A stretch of DNA of 64,000 bases from Vogesella margarita (GTDB lineage Bacteria > Pseudomonadota > Gammaproteobacteria > Burkholderiales > Chromobacteriaceae): positions 62,001 through 126,000 of the forward strand of contig NZ_JAQQLE010000006.1 in assembly GCF_028548475.1 (NCBI RefSeq). The letters are read 5' to 3'. The translations under genes were made by a program, and so were the position numbers. The notes beneath the pieces were generated by a model. The model was not told where the DNA came from and made no database searches. It saw nothing but the letters and a program-made list of their open reading frames with translations. This document shows, piece after piece, positions 9,051 to 17,475 of this stretch (position 1 is the stretch's first letter; each line of letters begins with the position of its first letter).

Positions 9051-10293
9051 AGGTCGGCAAGGCGCGGCGGGCGGTGTGGTACTGCCGCGCCGCCGCGACG
9101 AAGTGGCGCAGCAGCAGCGCCAGCAGGCCGAGCAGCGCCAGCGCCAGCGGCCAGCCCAGCTGCGGCTGCCACACCCACAGCGCCGCCAGCGGCTGCAGCA
9201 GCAACAGCGCACGCCAGCTGTGCCGCGCGGCGGTTTCCGGCACGAAGGCGTGCAGCGCCGGCACGCGATGGCGCGGCGGCGCCGCATTCTTCAGATGCAG
9301 CCACAGCAGGAAGGGCACGATGCGGTACAGCATGCCGACCACCAGCGTCAGCGCGAAACCGCCGAGCAGGCACCACGCCAGCGCACGCGCCAGCCACGGG
9401 GCCGCCCCCTGCCACATCAGCAGCGGCAGCAGCGCCGCCAGCACGGCCAAGAGTGCAAACGCCAGCCACCAGTACGGCAGCAGCCATTCCTGCGGTCGCC
9501 GGCTGGCGCGCAGCAGGCGCAGGCTGAGCACGGCAAACAGTGCCAGCGGCAGCCACGCCAGCCACCACCACGGCCACTGCGGCTGCCACTGCAGGCCGGC
9601 CGCACCGGCCAGCAAGGCCAGCAGCCACAGCGTGGCGCCGTGGCGCTGCCACCAGGCGGGATAGGCCGGCGTCAGCAGGAACATCGGCGCGATCACCTGC
9701 GCCACCGCCATCACCAGCAGCAGCACCCAGCCCTGTGCCGCCAGCCGGTGCAGCGGCAGCAGGCTCAGCAGCGGCCACGGCCGGCCCCAGCCCAGCACCG
9801 CCAGCATCGACAGGCCCAGCAGCAGGGTCACGAGCAGGAGGCCGAGGGCCAGGCGCAGGCCGCGGCTGCTGCCGTCCGCCGCCGGGCTGCGCCACAGCCC
9901 GTACAGCAGGCCCGCCATCGCGGCGGCCAGCAGCGCAAACAGCACACTGGCCAGCTGCAGCCACGGCGGCGCCAGTCCCTGGTAAAAGCCCCAGCACAGG
10001 CTGGCGGTTGCCAGCTGCCACAAGCTCCACACGCCCAGCCGCCACCACGTTGGCCGCAGGCAGGGCACACCGGACACCACCGCCACCATCTGCAGCAGGG
10101 CGCCCAGCATGGCGTTGCCGAGCACGCCCAGCGCCAGCAGATGCAGCGGCAGCAGCAGGCTCAGCGACGGGTAGTCGCCATCGGTCCGCAGCAGGCTGGC
10201 TGCCAGCGGCAGCAGCCAGAATGCCGCCGCCAAAAAATAACGCACCGGCAGCGAAAGCGGCGGTGCGCGGTCAAAACTGGGCATGGCCTGCAT
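9049..10293 (-). CDS. Polytopic membrane protein of an NO-response operon
   Basis: A 414-residue protein with about 11-12 hydrophobic helices and very high Leu/Ala/Trp content. Scattered conserved-looking histidines (PLHLLALG, LLPLHRLAAQG, LHLKNAAPPRHRVPALHAF) hint at heme or metal binding as in NnrS and heme-copper oxidase relatives, but I cannot assign it to NnrS with confidence. The ATG at 10293 overlaps the stop of the DUF2249 gene by one base, which fixes the start and the operon. Its TAG stop is formed at the edge of the MITE-like repeat. Confidence 0.75.
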   Translation of the reverse strand: MQAMPSFDRAPPLSLPVRYFLAAAFWLLPLAASLLRTDGDYPSLSLLLPLHLLALGVLGNAMLGALLQMVAVVSGVPCLRPTWWRLGVWSLWQLATASLCWGFYQGLAPPWLQLASVLFALLAAAMAGLLYGLWRSPAADGSSRGLRLALGLLLVTLLLGLSMLAVLGWGRPWPLLSLLPLHRLAAQGWVLLLVMAVAQVIAPMFLLTPAYPAWWQRHGATLWLLALLAGAAGLQWQPQWPWWWLAWLPLALFAVLSLRLLRASRRPQEWLLPYWWLAFALLAVLAALLPLLMWQGAAPWLARALAWCLLGGFALTLVVGMLYRIVPFLLWLHLKNAAPPRHRVPALHAFVPETAARHSWRALLLLQPLAALWVWQPQLGWPLALALLGLLALLLRHFVAAARQYHTARRALPT

Positions 10294-10508
10294 CAGGGCA
10301 GCACCAGCTTCAGCACCACCCCGCTCATGTCCGGCAGCATCTCGCTGTCGTAGGCAACCTTGCGCTGCTGCAGCAGCGGGATCAGCGGCCCGGGGAAGTG
10401 CGGCAGCACATAGGCCAGCTGCTGGCCGCTGCTGCCGTTGTCGACGTCGTCGAGAATGATTTCCATCGGTTCCGGCGGCACCAGGCCGCGCAAATCACGG
10501 GGTGACAT
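10293..10508 (-). CDS. DUF2249-type small protein
   Basis: A 71-residue protein starting at ATG 10508 (MSPRDLRGLVPPEPMEIILDDVD), inside the hemerythrin gene by 14 bases. The motif GLVPPEPMEIILD and the closing VVLKLVLP are typical of DUF2249 (TusA-like fold) proteins, which are often linked to anaerobic and denitrification genes. The function is unknown. Position between a hemerythrin and a polytopic membrane protein, all with overlapping ends, indicates one transcript. Confidence 0.75.
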   Translation of the reverse strand: MSPRDLRGLVPPEPMEIILDDVDNGSSGQQLAYVLPHFPGPLIPLLQQRKVAYDSEMLPDMSGVVLKLVLP

Positions 10509-10932
10509 GGCGTAGCTCCTGCAACAGGGCGGCGGCATCCGGGATGCGGCTGTCGCACATCGGGTAAAGGATGTTCTCCTCCTTCATATTGTGCTGCTGC
10601 ATCAGAACCAGCAAGGTGTCGCAGGTGGCGGCCACGCCGCGGGCGTCGCGCTGCAGCAGGTCGCGATTGAGGTCTTCCATCAGCTCGCGCATCTGCTCGT
10701 GCTCGTAGCGCATCACCGCGGTCGGCCCGCCGCGCATGCCGGTGGCCGCTTCCAGCGCCAGGAACAGCCGGTTTTCCTCGTCGGCAAAGTGCTGCGCCAT
10801 GTCCTCGCAAAAGCTGGCACACAGCGCATCGGCGCCGGCCCAGTCCTGCTGGCGCACCGCCTGCTCCAGCGCGGCAAAACAATCGTCGCAGTGGCGGTGC
10901 ACCGCGCTCAGGTGGGTAGTCAGGTTCATCAT
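10495..10932 (-). CDS. Hemerythrin-like HHE-domain protein
   Basis: A four-helix di-iron protein of 145 residues. Candidate iron ligands are seen in order: AVHRHCDDC (about 11-18), QHFADEENRL (about 47-56), RYEHEQM (about 74-80) and QQHNMKEENILYP (about 111-123). Hemerythrins of this type bind O2 or NO, or help repair damaged iron centres. First gene of a three-gene operon. A near-perfect FNR/DNR box lies 55 bases upstream, which supports an NO or anaerobic role. ATG 10929 one codon later is an equal start. Confidence 0.85.
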   Translation of the reverse strand: MMNLTTHLSAVHRHCDDCFAALEQAVRQQDWAGADALCASFCEDMAQHFADEENRLFLALEAATGMRGGPTAVMRYEHEQMRELMEDLNRDLLQRDARGVAATCDTLLVLMQQHNMKEENILYPMCDSRIPDAAALLQELRHVTP

Positions 10933-10986
10933 CGGGCTCCGGTGGGGTGTTGCCGACAGTATTGCCGCGGCGCAGCAGCGCGCTGA

Positions 10987-11000
10987 ATGATGCCGATCAA
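10987..11000 (-). promoter_or_regulatory. FNR/DNR-type operator of the hemerythrin operon
   Basis: Read on the minus strand, TTGATCGGCATCAT matches TTGAT-N4-ATCAA at 9 of 10 fixed positions. It lies 55 bases upstream of the hemerythrin start, a distance fitting an activator site. Confidence 0.7.
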
Positions 11001-11037
11001 GAAACCTGCACCCTGCCCGCCGCCTTGAAATAAATAG

Positions 11038-11049
11038 TAACGTACGTTA
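11038..11049. promoter_or_regulatory. Palindromic candidate operator of the MarR-type regulator
   Basis: TAACGTACGTTA, a perfect 12-base palindrome in an AT-rich stretch 11 bases upstream of the regulator ATG. This is the usual position for MarR-family autorepression; the assignment to this regulator is inferred. Confidence 0.5.
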
Positions 11050-11060
11050 TCATTATCCCC

Positions 11061-11570
11061 ATGAAAGCTCCTGCCTGCGGCCACAGCTTTGCGGCCACCG
11101 AACACGCCATCGACACCATCGCCCGTCGCCTGCCCGGCAGCCCGCGCGAGGAAGTCGTCCTCACCCGTCTGCTGCTGCACATCCAGCCACTACTGCTGGG
11201 CTACTTCAACCAGTCGCTGGCGGTGCACGACATGAACGAGACCACCTGGATGGCGCTGATGGTGTTGTATGCGCACCCGGAAGAGAAGCTGATGCCGTCC
11301 GAGCTGTCCGATGCGCTGGCGTTCTCGCGCACCAATGCCACCCGCGTAGTGGACGATCTGGTAACCCGTGGCCTGATCCGGCGCCAGCCCTGCGGCGTCG
11401 ACCGCCGCCGCACCTATCTGGAGCTGACCGACAGCGGCCTCGCCTTCATCGAACGGGTGATGCCGGGGCAGCGGCAGCAGGTGCGCGAGCTGTGGGCCGT
11501 GTTCGACAACGAGGAACGCGCCCAGCTGGAGGCGCTGCTGCGCAAGCTGATGCAGCAGCTGGGCGGCTGA
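11061..11570 (+). CDS. MarR-family repressor, EmrR/MprA-like
   Basis: A 169-residue winged-helix regulator. The core reads ELSDALAFSRTNATRVVDDLVTRGLIRRQPCGVDRRRTYLELTDSG at about residues 80-125, the recognition helix and wing of the family. It is longer at the N terminus than minimal MarR, as in EmrR. It lies directly upstream of the outer-membrane channel, EmrA and EmrB genes and is presumably their drug-responsive repressor. Palindromes at 11038-11049 and 11673-11686 are possible binding sites. Confidence 0.88.
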   Translation: MKAPACGHSFAATEHAIDTIARRLPGSPREEVVLTRLLLHIQPLLLGYFNQSLAVHDMNETTWMALMVLYAHPEEKLMPSELSDALAFSRTNATRVVDDLVTRGLIRRQPCGVDRRRTYLELTDSGLAFIERVMPGQRQQVRELWAVFDNEERAQLEALLRKLMQQLGG

Positions 11571-11593
11571 GCCGAAAGCCGCACCCGAATCAC

Positions 11594-11607
11594 CAAGGTT
11601 GGCCGCA
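11594..11607. repeat. Copy of the CAAGGTTGGCCGCAA motif
   Basis: CAAGGTTGGCCGCA in the gap between the MarR-type regulator and the efflux operon; single copy, not part of a hairpin. Confidence 0.75.
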
Positions 11608-11672
11608 CGCCCTGCGGCATTGCCGCCAACCGGCAACCCTACCCGCCCCGGCGGTTTTTTTCGACTTAAATA

Positions 11673-11686
11673 GTCACGCAGGTGAC
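11673..11686. promoter_or_regulatory. Inverted repeat before the efflux operon
   Basis: GTCAC-GCAG-GTGAC, 7 bases upstream of the channel ATG. It is a possible operator or a translation-level structure. It does not match the palindrome in front of the regulator, so common binding is uncertain. Confidence 0.35.
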
Positions 11687-11692
11687 AATCAA

Positions 11693-13099
11693 ATGAGAAA
11701 CTACAAGCCACTATTATTACCGCTCGGCGCCCTGCTGACGCTGCTGGCCGTGTCCGGCTGCGCCACCCCGGCGGTGGCCCCGTTGCAGAGCCAGCCGCTG
11801 ACGCCGGCCGCGCTGGCGGTCAGCGAAACCGCCAGCCCCTTTGCCGCCGACTGGTGGCGCGCGCTGAACGACGCCAGCCTCGAACAGCTGCTGGCGCAGG
11901 CGCTGCGCAGCAATCCGGGACTGGACGCCGCCGACGCCCGCCTGCGCGCCGCGCGCGCCGACATCGCCGGCGTCGCCAGCAACGACGGTCTGAAGGTCAA
12001 TGGCAACCTCGGCGCCAGCCGTGCGCGCACCTCGGAATTCGACGCGCTGCCGCCGGCGATGCTCGGCCAGTGGACCACGCTGCAGACCGTGTCCGCCGAT
12101 TTCAGCTACCGCTTCGACTTCTGGGGCAAGACCCGCGCCCGACTCGCCGCCGCCCGCGGCCAGGCCCGTGCCGCCGAGCTGGAAGCCAGCGACGCGCGCC
12201 AGAGCGTGGCCTACGCGCTGGTCGACCGCTACGTGGAATGGCGCGGTGCACAGGCCGCGCTGACACTACTGCAACAAGACCGGCAGCAGGCTGCCAGCCT
12301 GCTGCAAAACGCCGAGCAGCGCGTCAAGCACGGCCTGGCGCAGCCGGACGATGCGCTGCAGGCGCGCGCACAGCTGGCCGACAGCGACGAGCGCCTGCTG
12401 CGCGGCCAGCAGCGCATCAGCGCCGCCGCCCACGCCCTCGCCGCGCTCAGCGCCCAGCCGCAGAGTGCCATCGACGCGCTGCCCGCCGCCGCGCTGCCGC
12501 AGTGGACACTGGACACCGCGCCGCTGCACAGCGGCCAACTGGGTCTGCGTGCCGACGTGCAGGCGGCGCGGGAACGGGTGGAAGCCAGCCGCGGCAACGT
12601 CGCCGCGGCGCGTGCCGACTTCTATCCCGACGTCCGCCTCAACCTGATGGCCGGGCTGTCGGCGCAGGAGCTGGGCGACCTGTTCAATCCCGGCGCGCGC
12701 GTGCTGCGACTGGCACCGGCGCTGACGCTGCCGCTGTTCAGCAACGGTGAGCTGAACGCGCGCCTCGACGGCCGCAGTGCCGAACTGGAAGCCGCCATCG
12801 CCAGCTACAACCAGACGCTGCTGAACGCGATCCGCGACACCGCCGACCGCGGCAGCCAGCTGGCCCAGCTGCGTCAGGCGGAGGCCGCCAACCAGCAGGC
12901 GCTGCTCGCCCACCGCGATAGCGTCACCAGAGTACAAAGCCGCGCCAGCGCCGGCCTCGCCACGCCCGCCAGCCTGCTGGCGGCACAGCGTCAGCTGACC
13001 CAGGCCCGACTCGCCGCACTCGAACTGCACATCCAGCGCCTGCAAAGCCAGGCCGCCCTGATCCGCACGCTGGGCACCGCCCCGGCGGCCACCCGCTGA
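11693..13099 (+). CDS. Outer-membrane efflux lipoprotein, NodT/TolC family
   Basis: Outer-membrane channel of a tripartite efflux pump. It has 468 residues from ATG 11693, with a lipoprotein signal ending LLAVSGC (lipidated Cys about residue 20). Two OEP repeats follow (about 60-250 and 265-460), with alpha-helical heptad-rich stretches, and the family segments ADWWRALNDASLEQLLAQAL and RADVQAARERVEASRGNVAAARADFYPDV are clear. Fifteen bases separate it from emrA, indicating one operon with emrA and emrB. Confidence 0.92.
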   Translation: MRNYKPLLLPLGALLTLLAVSGCATPAVAPLQSQPLTPAALAVSETASPFAADWWRALNDASLEQLLAQALRSNPGLDAADARLRAARADIAGVASNDGLKVNGNLGASRARTSEFDALPPAMLGQWTTLQTVSADFSYRFDFWGKTRARLAAARGQARAAELEASDARQSVAYALVDRYVEWRGAQAALTLLQQDRQQAASLLQNAEQRVKHGLAQPDDALQARAQLADSDERLLRGQQRISAAAHALAALSAQPQSAIDALPAAALPQWTLDTAPLHSGQLGLRADVQAARERVEASRGNVAAARADFYPDVRLNLMAGLSAQELGDLFNPGARVLRLAPALTLPLFSNGELNARLDGRSAELEAAIASYNQTLLNAIRDTADRGSQLAQLRQAEAANQQALLAHRDSVTRVQSRASAGLATPASLLAAQRQLTQARLAALELHIQRLQSQAALIRTLGTAPAATR

Positions 13100-13114
13100 A
13101 TTCCGGAGCAAACA

Positions 13115-14311
13115 ATGGACAACACCACCCCGACTACCGCCCCCGACTCCACCCGCCGCACCGCCCTCACCCGCCTGACCGTGGCACTGGCCATCGCCGG
13201 TCTTGCCGCCGGCGCTTACTGGTTCCTGGCGCTGCGCCACCACCAGAGCACCGACGACGCCTACGTCGCCGGCAACCTGGTGCCGGTGTCGTCGCAAGTG
13301 GCCGGCAGCATCGTCACCATCCACGCCGACGACACCCAGAGCGTGAAGGCCGGCGACCTGCTGCTGACGCTGGATCGCAACGACGCGCAGCTGGCCTACG
13401 CCCGCGCCGAGGCCGAACTGGCGCAGGCGGTGCGCCAGACGCGGCAACTGATCTCGGTCAGCGGCAAGTCCGACGCGCTGGTGGCGCAACGCGCGGCCGA
13501 CGTCGCCCGTGCCGAGGCCGATGTCGCCCGCGCCAATGGCGATCTGGCGCGCCGCGAGGCCGCCGCCCGCGATCAGGCCATTGCCGGCGAAGAGCTGCAG
13601 CACGCCCGCGACGCGGCCAACAGTGCCCGCCTCGCGCTGAGCGCCGCCCGCGCCGCGCTGAAGGTCGGCGAGGAAGAACAGCAGGCCAGCCGCGCGCTGG
13701 TGCTCAGCGACCGCGCCGAGCAACAGCCGGCGGTGGCGCGCGCCGCCGCCGCGCTGCGCGAGAGCTACCTCGCGCTGGCGCGCACCGAGATCCGCGCACC
13801 GGTATCCGGCCAGATCGCGCGCCGCAGCGCGCAGCCCGGCGCCCGCATCCAGCCCGGCACCCCACTGCTGGCGGTGGCGGCACTGGACAGCGCCTGGGTC
13901 GACGCCAACTTCAAGGAAGGCCAGCTGCGCGAGCTGCGCATCGGCCAGCCGGTCGAGCTGCACGCCGACCTGTACGGCGATGACGTCACCTATCACGGCA
14001 CGGTCGCCGGCCTCGCCGCCGGCACCGGCAGCGTGTTCTCGCTGCTGCCGGCGCAGAACGCCACCGGCAACTGGATCAAGGTGGTGCAGCGCGTGCCGGT
14101 GCGCATCGCGCTGCAGCCCAAAGAGCTGCAGCAGCACCCGCTGCGCCTCGGCCTGTCGATGTCGGTCAGCGTCGACACCAGCCAGCAGGACGGCCCGCTG
14201 CTGAGCGCCGCCCGCCGCAATCCGGCGCTGAGCACCAGCGTGTTCGAGCGCCAGCTGGCGCAGGCCGACCAGGCGGTGGCCAAAATCATTGCGGCCAACC
14301 TTGGCCGCTAA
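13115..14311 (+). CDS. emrA: EmrA-type membrane fusion protein (HlyD family)
   Basis: Periplasmic adaptor of 398 residues linking the MFS pump to the outer-membrane channel. One N-terminal membrane helix (about 20-40) is followed by the biotinyl-lipoyl half-motif (STDDAYVAGNLVPVSSQVAGSI), a long coiled coil (about 90-220) and the second lipoyl and beta-barrel parts (RTEIRAPVSGQIARR, AALDSAWVDANFKEGQL). Its last codons contain a copy of the dispersed motif arranged as GCGGCCAA-CC-TTGGCCGC (14291-14308). Twelve bases before emrB. Confidence 0.92.
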   Translation: MDNTTPTTAPDSTRRTALTRLTVALAIAGLAAGAYWFLALRHHQSTDDAYVAGNLVPVSSQVAGSIVTIHADDTQSVKAGDLLLTLDRNDAQLAYARAEAELAQAVRQTRQLISVSGKSDALVAQRAADVARAEADVARANGDLARREAAARDQAIAGEELQHARDAANSARLALSAARAALKVGEEEQQASRALVLSDRAEQQPAVARAAAALRESYLALARTEIRAPVSGQIARRSAQPGARIQPGTPLLAVAALDSAWVDANFKEGQLRELRIGQPVELHADLYGDDVTYHGTVAGLAAGTGSVFSLLPAQNATGNWIKVVQRVPVRIALQPKELQQHPLRLGLSMSVSVDTSQQDGPLLSAARRNPALSTSVFERQLAQADQAVAKIIAANLGR

Positions 14312-14323
14312 GGGAGCCGGATC

Positions 14324-15865
14324 ATGTCGCATCCCCCACTGGAAGGACGCTCGCGCGCGCTGGTGACGCTGGCGCTGTCGCTGGCCACCTTCATGCAGGT
14401 GCTGGACACCACCATCGCCAACGTGGCCATTCCCACCATCGCCGGCGATCTGGGCGCCTCCACCAGCCAGGGCACCTGGGTGATCACCTCCTTCGGCGTC
14501 GCCAACGCCATCTCGGTGCCGATCACCGGCTGGCTGGCCAAGCGTGTCGGCGAGGTGCGCCTGTTCCTGCTCGCCACCATCGGCTTCGTGATCAGCTCGT
14601 GGCTGTGCGGCCTGGCGCCGAGCCTGGAATTGCTGATCCTGTTCCGCGTACTGCAGGGCCTGCTGGCGGGGCCGATGATTCCGCTGTCGCAAAGCCTGCT
14701 GCTGCAGAGCTATCCGCCGGACAAGCGCGCCATCGCCATGGCACTGTGGACGATGACCATCATCGTGGCGCCGATCTTCGGCCCCATCCTTGGCGGCTGG
14801 CTGTCGGACAACTGGCACTGGAGCTGGATCTTCTACATCAACATCCCGATCGGCGTCGCCGCCGCCGCGCTGGCCTGGCGCGAGCTGCGCCACCGCGAGA
14901 CCGCCATCCTGCAGCTGCCGATCGACAAGGTGGGCCTCACCCTGCTGGTACTGGGCGTCGGCTGCCTGCAGATGATGCTGGACCGCGGCAAGGAGCTGGA
15001 CTGGTTCCACTCCGGCGAGATCGTGCTCTACGGCATCATCGCGCTGCTGGCGCTGTCCTATCTGGTGGTGTGGGAGCTGACCGACAAGCACCCGGTGATC
15101 GACCTGTCGCTGTTCCGCGACCGCAACTTCGCGGTCGGGGTGACCTCGGTCAGTGTCGGCTTCATGCTGTACTTCGGCGCCATCGTGCTGATGCCGCTGC
15201 TGATGCAGACGCAGATGGGCTACACCGCCACCGAGGCCGGCCTCGCCACCGCGCCGATCGGCATCCTGCCGGTGCTGCTGTCGCCGGTGATCGGCAAGAA
15301 CGCGCACAAGCTGGACATGCGCTGGGTGGTGACCTTCAGCTTCCTGATGTTCGCCGTGTGTTTTTACTGGCGCTACAGCACCTTCAACCCGGCGATGGAC
15401 TTTGCCAGCGTGGCGTGGCCGCAGTTCGTGCAGGGCTTTGCCATCGCCGGCTTCTTCATGCCGCTGACCACCATCACGCTGTCCAACATGAAGCCGCAGC
15501 AGCTGGCCAGCGCGTCCAGCCTGTCCAACTTCATGCGCACGCTGGCCGGCTCCATCGGCGCCTCGCTGACCACCTGGCAATGGGAGCACCGCGAAGGCCT
15601 GCACCATACCCAGCTGACCGAGCATATCAGCCTGTACGACAGCGCCACCCGCGACACGCTGGCGGCGATGCAGCAGGCCGGGCTCAGCGCCGAGCAGGCG
15701 GCGGCGGTGATCGCGGGTGACATCAGCCGCCAGGGGCTGTTCCTCGGTGCCAACGAGGTGTTCTGGCTGGCAACCGTGCTGTTCCTGCTGCTGACCGGCC
15801 TGGTGTGGCTGTCGCGGCCGCCGAAAGCGGCGCCGGGGACGGTGGTGATCGACGCCGGCCACTGA
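14324..15865 (+). CDS. emrB: EmrB-type drug:H+ antiporter, MFS DHA2 family
   Basis: A 513-residue, 14-helix major-facilitator pump. Signature pieces are LDTTIANVAIPTIAGDLGAS (motif D1), GWLAKRVGEVRLFL (motif A), RVLQGLLAGPMIPLSQSLLL (motif B) and FGPILGGWLSDNWHWSWIFYINIPIG (motif C). Works with the preceding adaptor and channel to expel hydrophobic drugs across both membranes. Last gene of the operon, followed by a copy of the dispersed motif and a strong symmetrical terminator. Confidence 0.94.
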   Translation: MSHPPLEGRSRALVTLALSLATFMQVLDTTIANVAIPTIAGDLGASTSQGTWVITSFGVANAISVPITGWLAKRVGEVRLFLLATIGFVISSWLCGLAPSLELLILFRVLQGLLAGPMIPLSQSLLLQSYPPDKRAIAMALWTMTIIVAPIFGPILGGWLSDNWHWSWIFYINIPIGVAAAALAWRELRHRETAILQLPIDKVGLTLLVLGVGCLQMMLDRGKELDWFHSGEIVLYGIIALLALSYLVVWELTDKHPVIDLSLFRDRNFAVGVTSVSVGFMLYFGAIVLMPLLMQTQMGYTATEAGLATAPIGILPVLLSPVIGKNAHKLDMRWVVTFSFLMFAVCFYWRYSTFNPAMDFASVAWPQFVQGFAIAGFFMPLTTITLSNMKPQQLASASSLSNFMRTLAGSIGASLTTWQWEHREGLHHTQLTEHISLYDSATRDTLAAMQQAGLSAEQAAAVIAGDISRQGLFLGANEVFWLATVLFLLLTGLVWLSRPPKAAPGTVVIDAGH

Positions 15866-15909
15866 GCGGCATCAGGGTTGGCCGCAAGCACGGCCGGCAA
15901 CACCAATGA

Positions 15910-15941
15910 AAACAGGGCATGGTGATCACCATGCCCTGTTT
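15910..15941. terminator. Bidirectional terminator between emrB and the CZB chemoreceptor
   Basis: A perfect 32-base palindrome (arms AAACAGGGCATGGT and its complement around GATC), A-rich before and T-rich after. It suits both convergent genes. A GGGTTGGCCGCAAG motif copy sits just upstream at 15875-15887. Confidence 0.85.
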
Positions 15942-15972
15942 GTCTGACTGCCCTGCTACGGTCTGGCGGCGC

Positions 15973-17064
15973 TTAGTGGCCGAGGTGCACCAGCCGGTCC
16001 AGCAGGCTCATCACCTCGTCGGATGACTGTTCCATGGTCGCCAGCGCCTGCGATGCCGCGCTGTAGTCGGCGGCGTAGAAAGCCTGCAGGGCCGCCTTGC
16101 CGCTCTCGTGCACGCGGGCGTGCGGTGCGTCCAGCTGGCCGTAGCTGGCCTGGTCGCGGCACTGCTGATGGCCGCGGCCCTCGTAGTACCACTTGCCGAG
16201 ACGGCAGTGGGTGTGGCTGGACAGCTGGCCGGCGTCCAGGGTGTGGTAGCCGATGAAGGCCTTGTAGATCTCCATCTTGTAGACGATGTGATCCAGCTTC
16301 ACCACTTCCATGAAGCTCGCGTTGGTACCGGCGGTGATCGCCTTCGCCATCTGCTCGCTGCTGTCGACCAGCTTCTTGATCGCCACCGCGATTTCCTCGC
16401 CGGTGTGGCGATACGTCTCCGCCTGCTCGGCCGCCTCGCTGACCTGCTGCTTGGTGTCGCTGGACGCCTTCTCCACGTCGCCCACCAGGCTGGCGATCTC
16501 GCTGGTCGCCTGCGAGGTGCGCTCCGCCAGCTTGCGCACTTCGTCGGCCACCACGGCAAAGCCGCGGCCCTGTTCGCCGGCGCGTGCCGCCTCGATGGCC
16601 GCGTTCAGCGCCAGCAGGTTGGTCTGGTCGGCCACGTCCTTGATCAGCTGCACAAACTGGCGGATTTCGCCGGTCTTGCTGTTGAGGGTGTCCATCTGCC
16701 GCGCGGTCAGCTGCTGCGCGTTGGCGATGTCGCTGAAGCTGTTGGCGAGGGTGTCGACCACGTTGCGGGTGTGGTCGAGGCCGGCCGCGGTGTCGGTGGC
16801 CAGGCTGTAGCAGCCTTCCATGTCCTCGGCCAGCTTGCTGAAGGTACCGCGCAGCTGCGCGACGCCGTCACAGAACTGCCCGAACGGCTGGCGGTAGCTG
16901 TGGCGCTTTTGCTGGGCGAGCTGGTTTTCGCGGCTCAGTTGTTCGCAGTTGCCCAGCGCCTGGCGCGCCTGATCCAGCTGCTGTTGCAGTGTCGCGCGCT
17001 CCTGGTCCAGGGTGGCGAGGCGTTCTTCCAGTGCGGCGATCTTTTTCTTGCTGTTGCCAAACAT
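15973..17064 (-). CDS. Soluble chemoreceptor with C-terminal CZB zinc-binding domain
   Basis: A 363-residue cytoplasmic methyl-accepting protein without membrane helices. An N-terminal coiled coil (about 5-50) leads to the signalling domain with the highly conserved hairpin (about 140-185, [40 protein letters not shown]). The C-terminal CZB domain (about 255-360) has [28 protein letters not shown] and HARVHESG, carrying the zinc-ligand His and Cys residues. Such receptors (TlpD-like) sense oxidants through the zinc site. A single gene, transcribed alone. Confidence 0.92.
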   Translation of the reverse strand: MFGNSKKKIAALEERLATLDQERATLQQQLDQARQALGNCEQLSRENQLAQQKRHSYRQPFGQFCDGVAQLRGTFSKLAEDMEGCYSLATDTAAGLDHTRNVVDTLANSFSDIANAQQLTARQMDTLNSKTGEIRQFVQLIKDVADQTNLLALNAAIEAARAGEQGRGFAVVADEVRKLAERTSQATSEIASLVGDVEKASSDTKQQVSEAAEQAETYRHTGEEIAVAIKKLVDSSEQMAKAITAGTNASFMEVVKLDHIVYKMEIYKAFIGYHTLDAGQLSSHTHCRLGKWYYEGRGHQQCRDQASYGQLDAPHARVHESGKAALQAFYAADYSAASQALATMEQSSDEVMSLLDRLVHLGH

Positions 17065-17475
17065 GTTATTGGTTTCTCCAAGTCCCGGTTGCGGCTCTCA
17101 TGCACCGCGATTAGGTATGACGACAGGTCATCGGCCAGCCCGGCGGCGGCCAAGCCGTGAATATTAACGCCTGGCCGCCGGCTTGACGATGGCTTTCCCA
17201 GCGGCATGGCGTACGGATTTCCGGATGCCGCCACGGCAGCGGTTCGGTTTTGCGATGGCCGGTGGCGGCAAGTGCTTGTTATCGCTGCCGCTTGTCTCTG
17301 GCACGAATAGTGCAATACCAATGCACCGCAACGGTGCGCATGACGTACCCCGTTAAACGCGGGGTGCAACAAAAATGACACCCCGCCCTGCCGCAATTTT
17401 GCTGACGCCGGCCATGGCCTGTGTTAGAACCGGAATCCTGTCATCCCAATGTTGGCCGCAACGCTTTTTTCCGCC
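17065..17475. other. Divergent intergenic region, chemoreceptor / dctB
   Basis: 411 bases without a gene. Holds a sigma-54 promoter candidate (17298-17315), a small hairpin ACCCCG-N7-CGGGGT (17347-17365) in the presumed dctB leader, and an imperfect copy of the dispersed motif (AATGTTGGCCGCAA, about 17447-17460) covering an upstream in-frame ATG of dctB. No open frame with coding character was seen. Confidence 0.6.
17298..17315 (+). promoter_or_regulatory. Sigma-54 (-24/-12) promoter upstream of dctBD
   Basis: CTGGCACGAATAGTGCAA: the -24 box CTGGCACG is perfect. The -12 box has the invariant GC (17312-17313) spaced ten bases from the GG (17300-17301), the exact canonical geometry; only one T of TTGC is replaced by G. 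Predicted transcription start is about 17325, some 150 bases before dctB. Confidence 0.65.

Noticed and set aside
9049-10293. Naming the polytopic protein NnrS
   Set aside because: Topology and context fit, but the characteristic NnrS histidine/glycine motifs could not be located, so it is left unnamed.
12266-15862. 1198-codon minus-strand open frame opposite the efflux operon
   Set aside because: Low-complexity Gly/Arg/Gln/His sequence and no ribosome binding site. Both emrA and emrB read perfectly on the plus strand.
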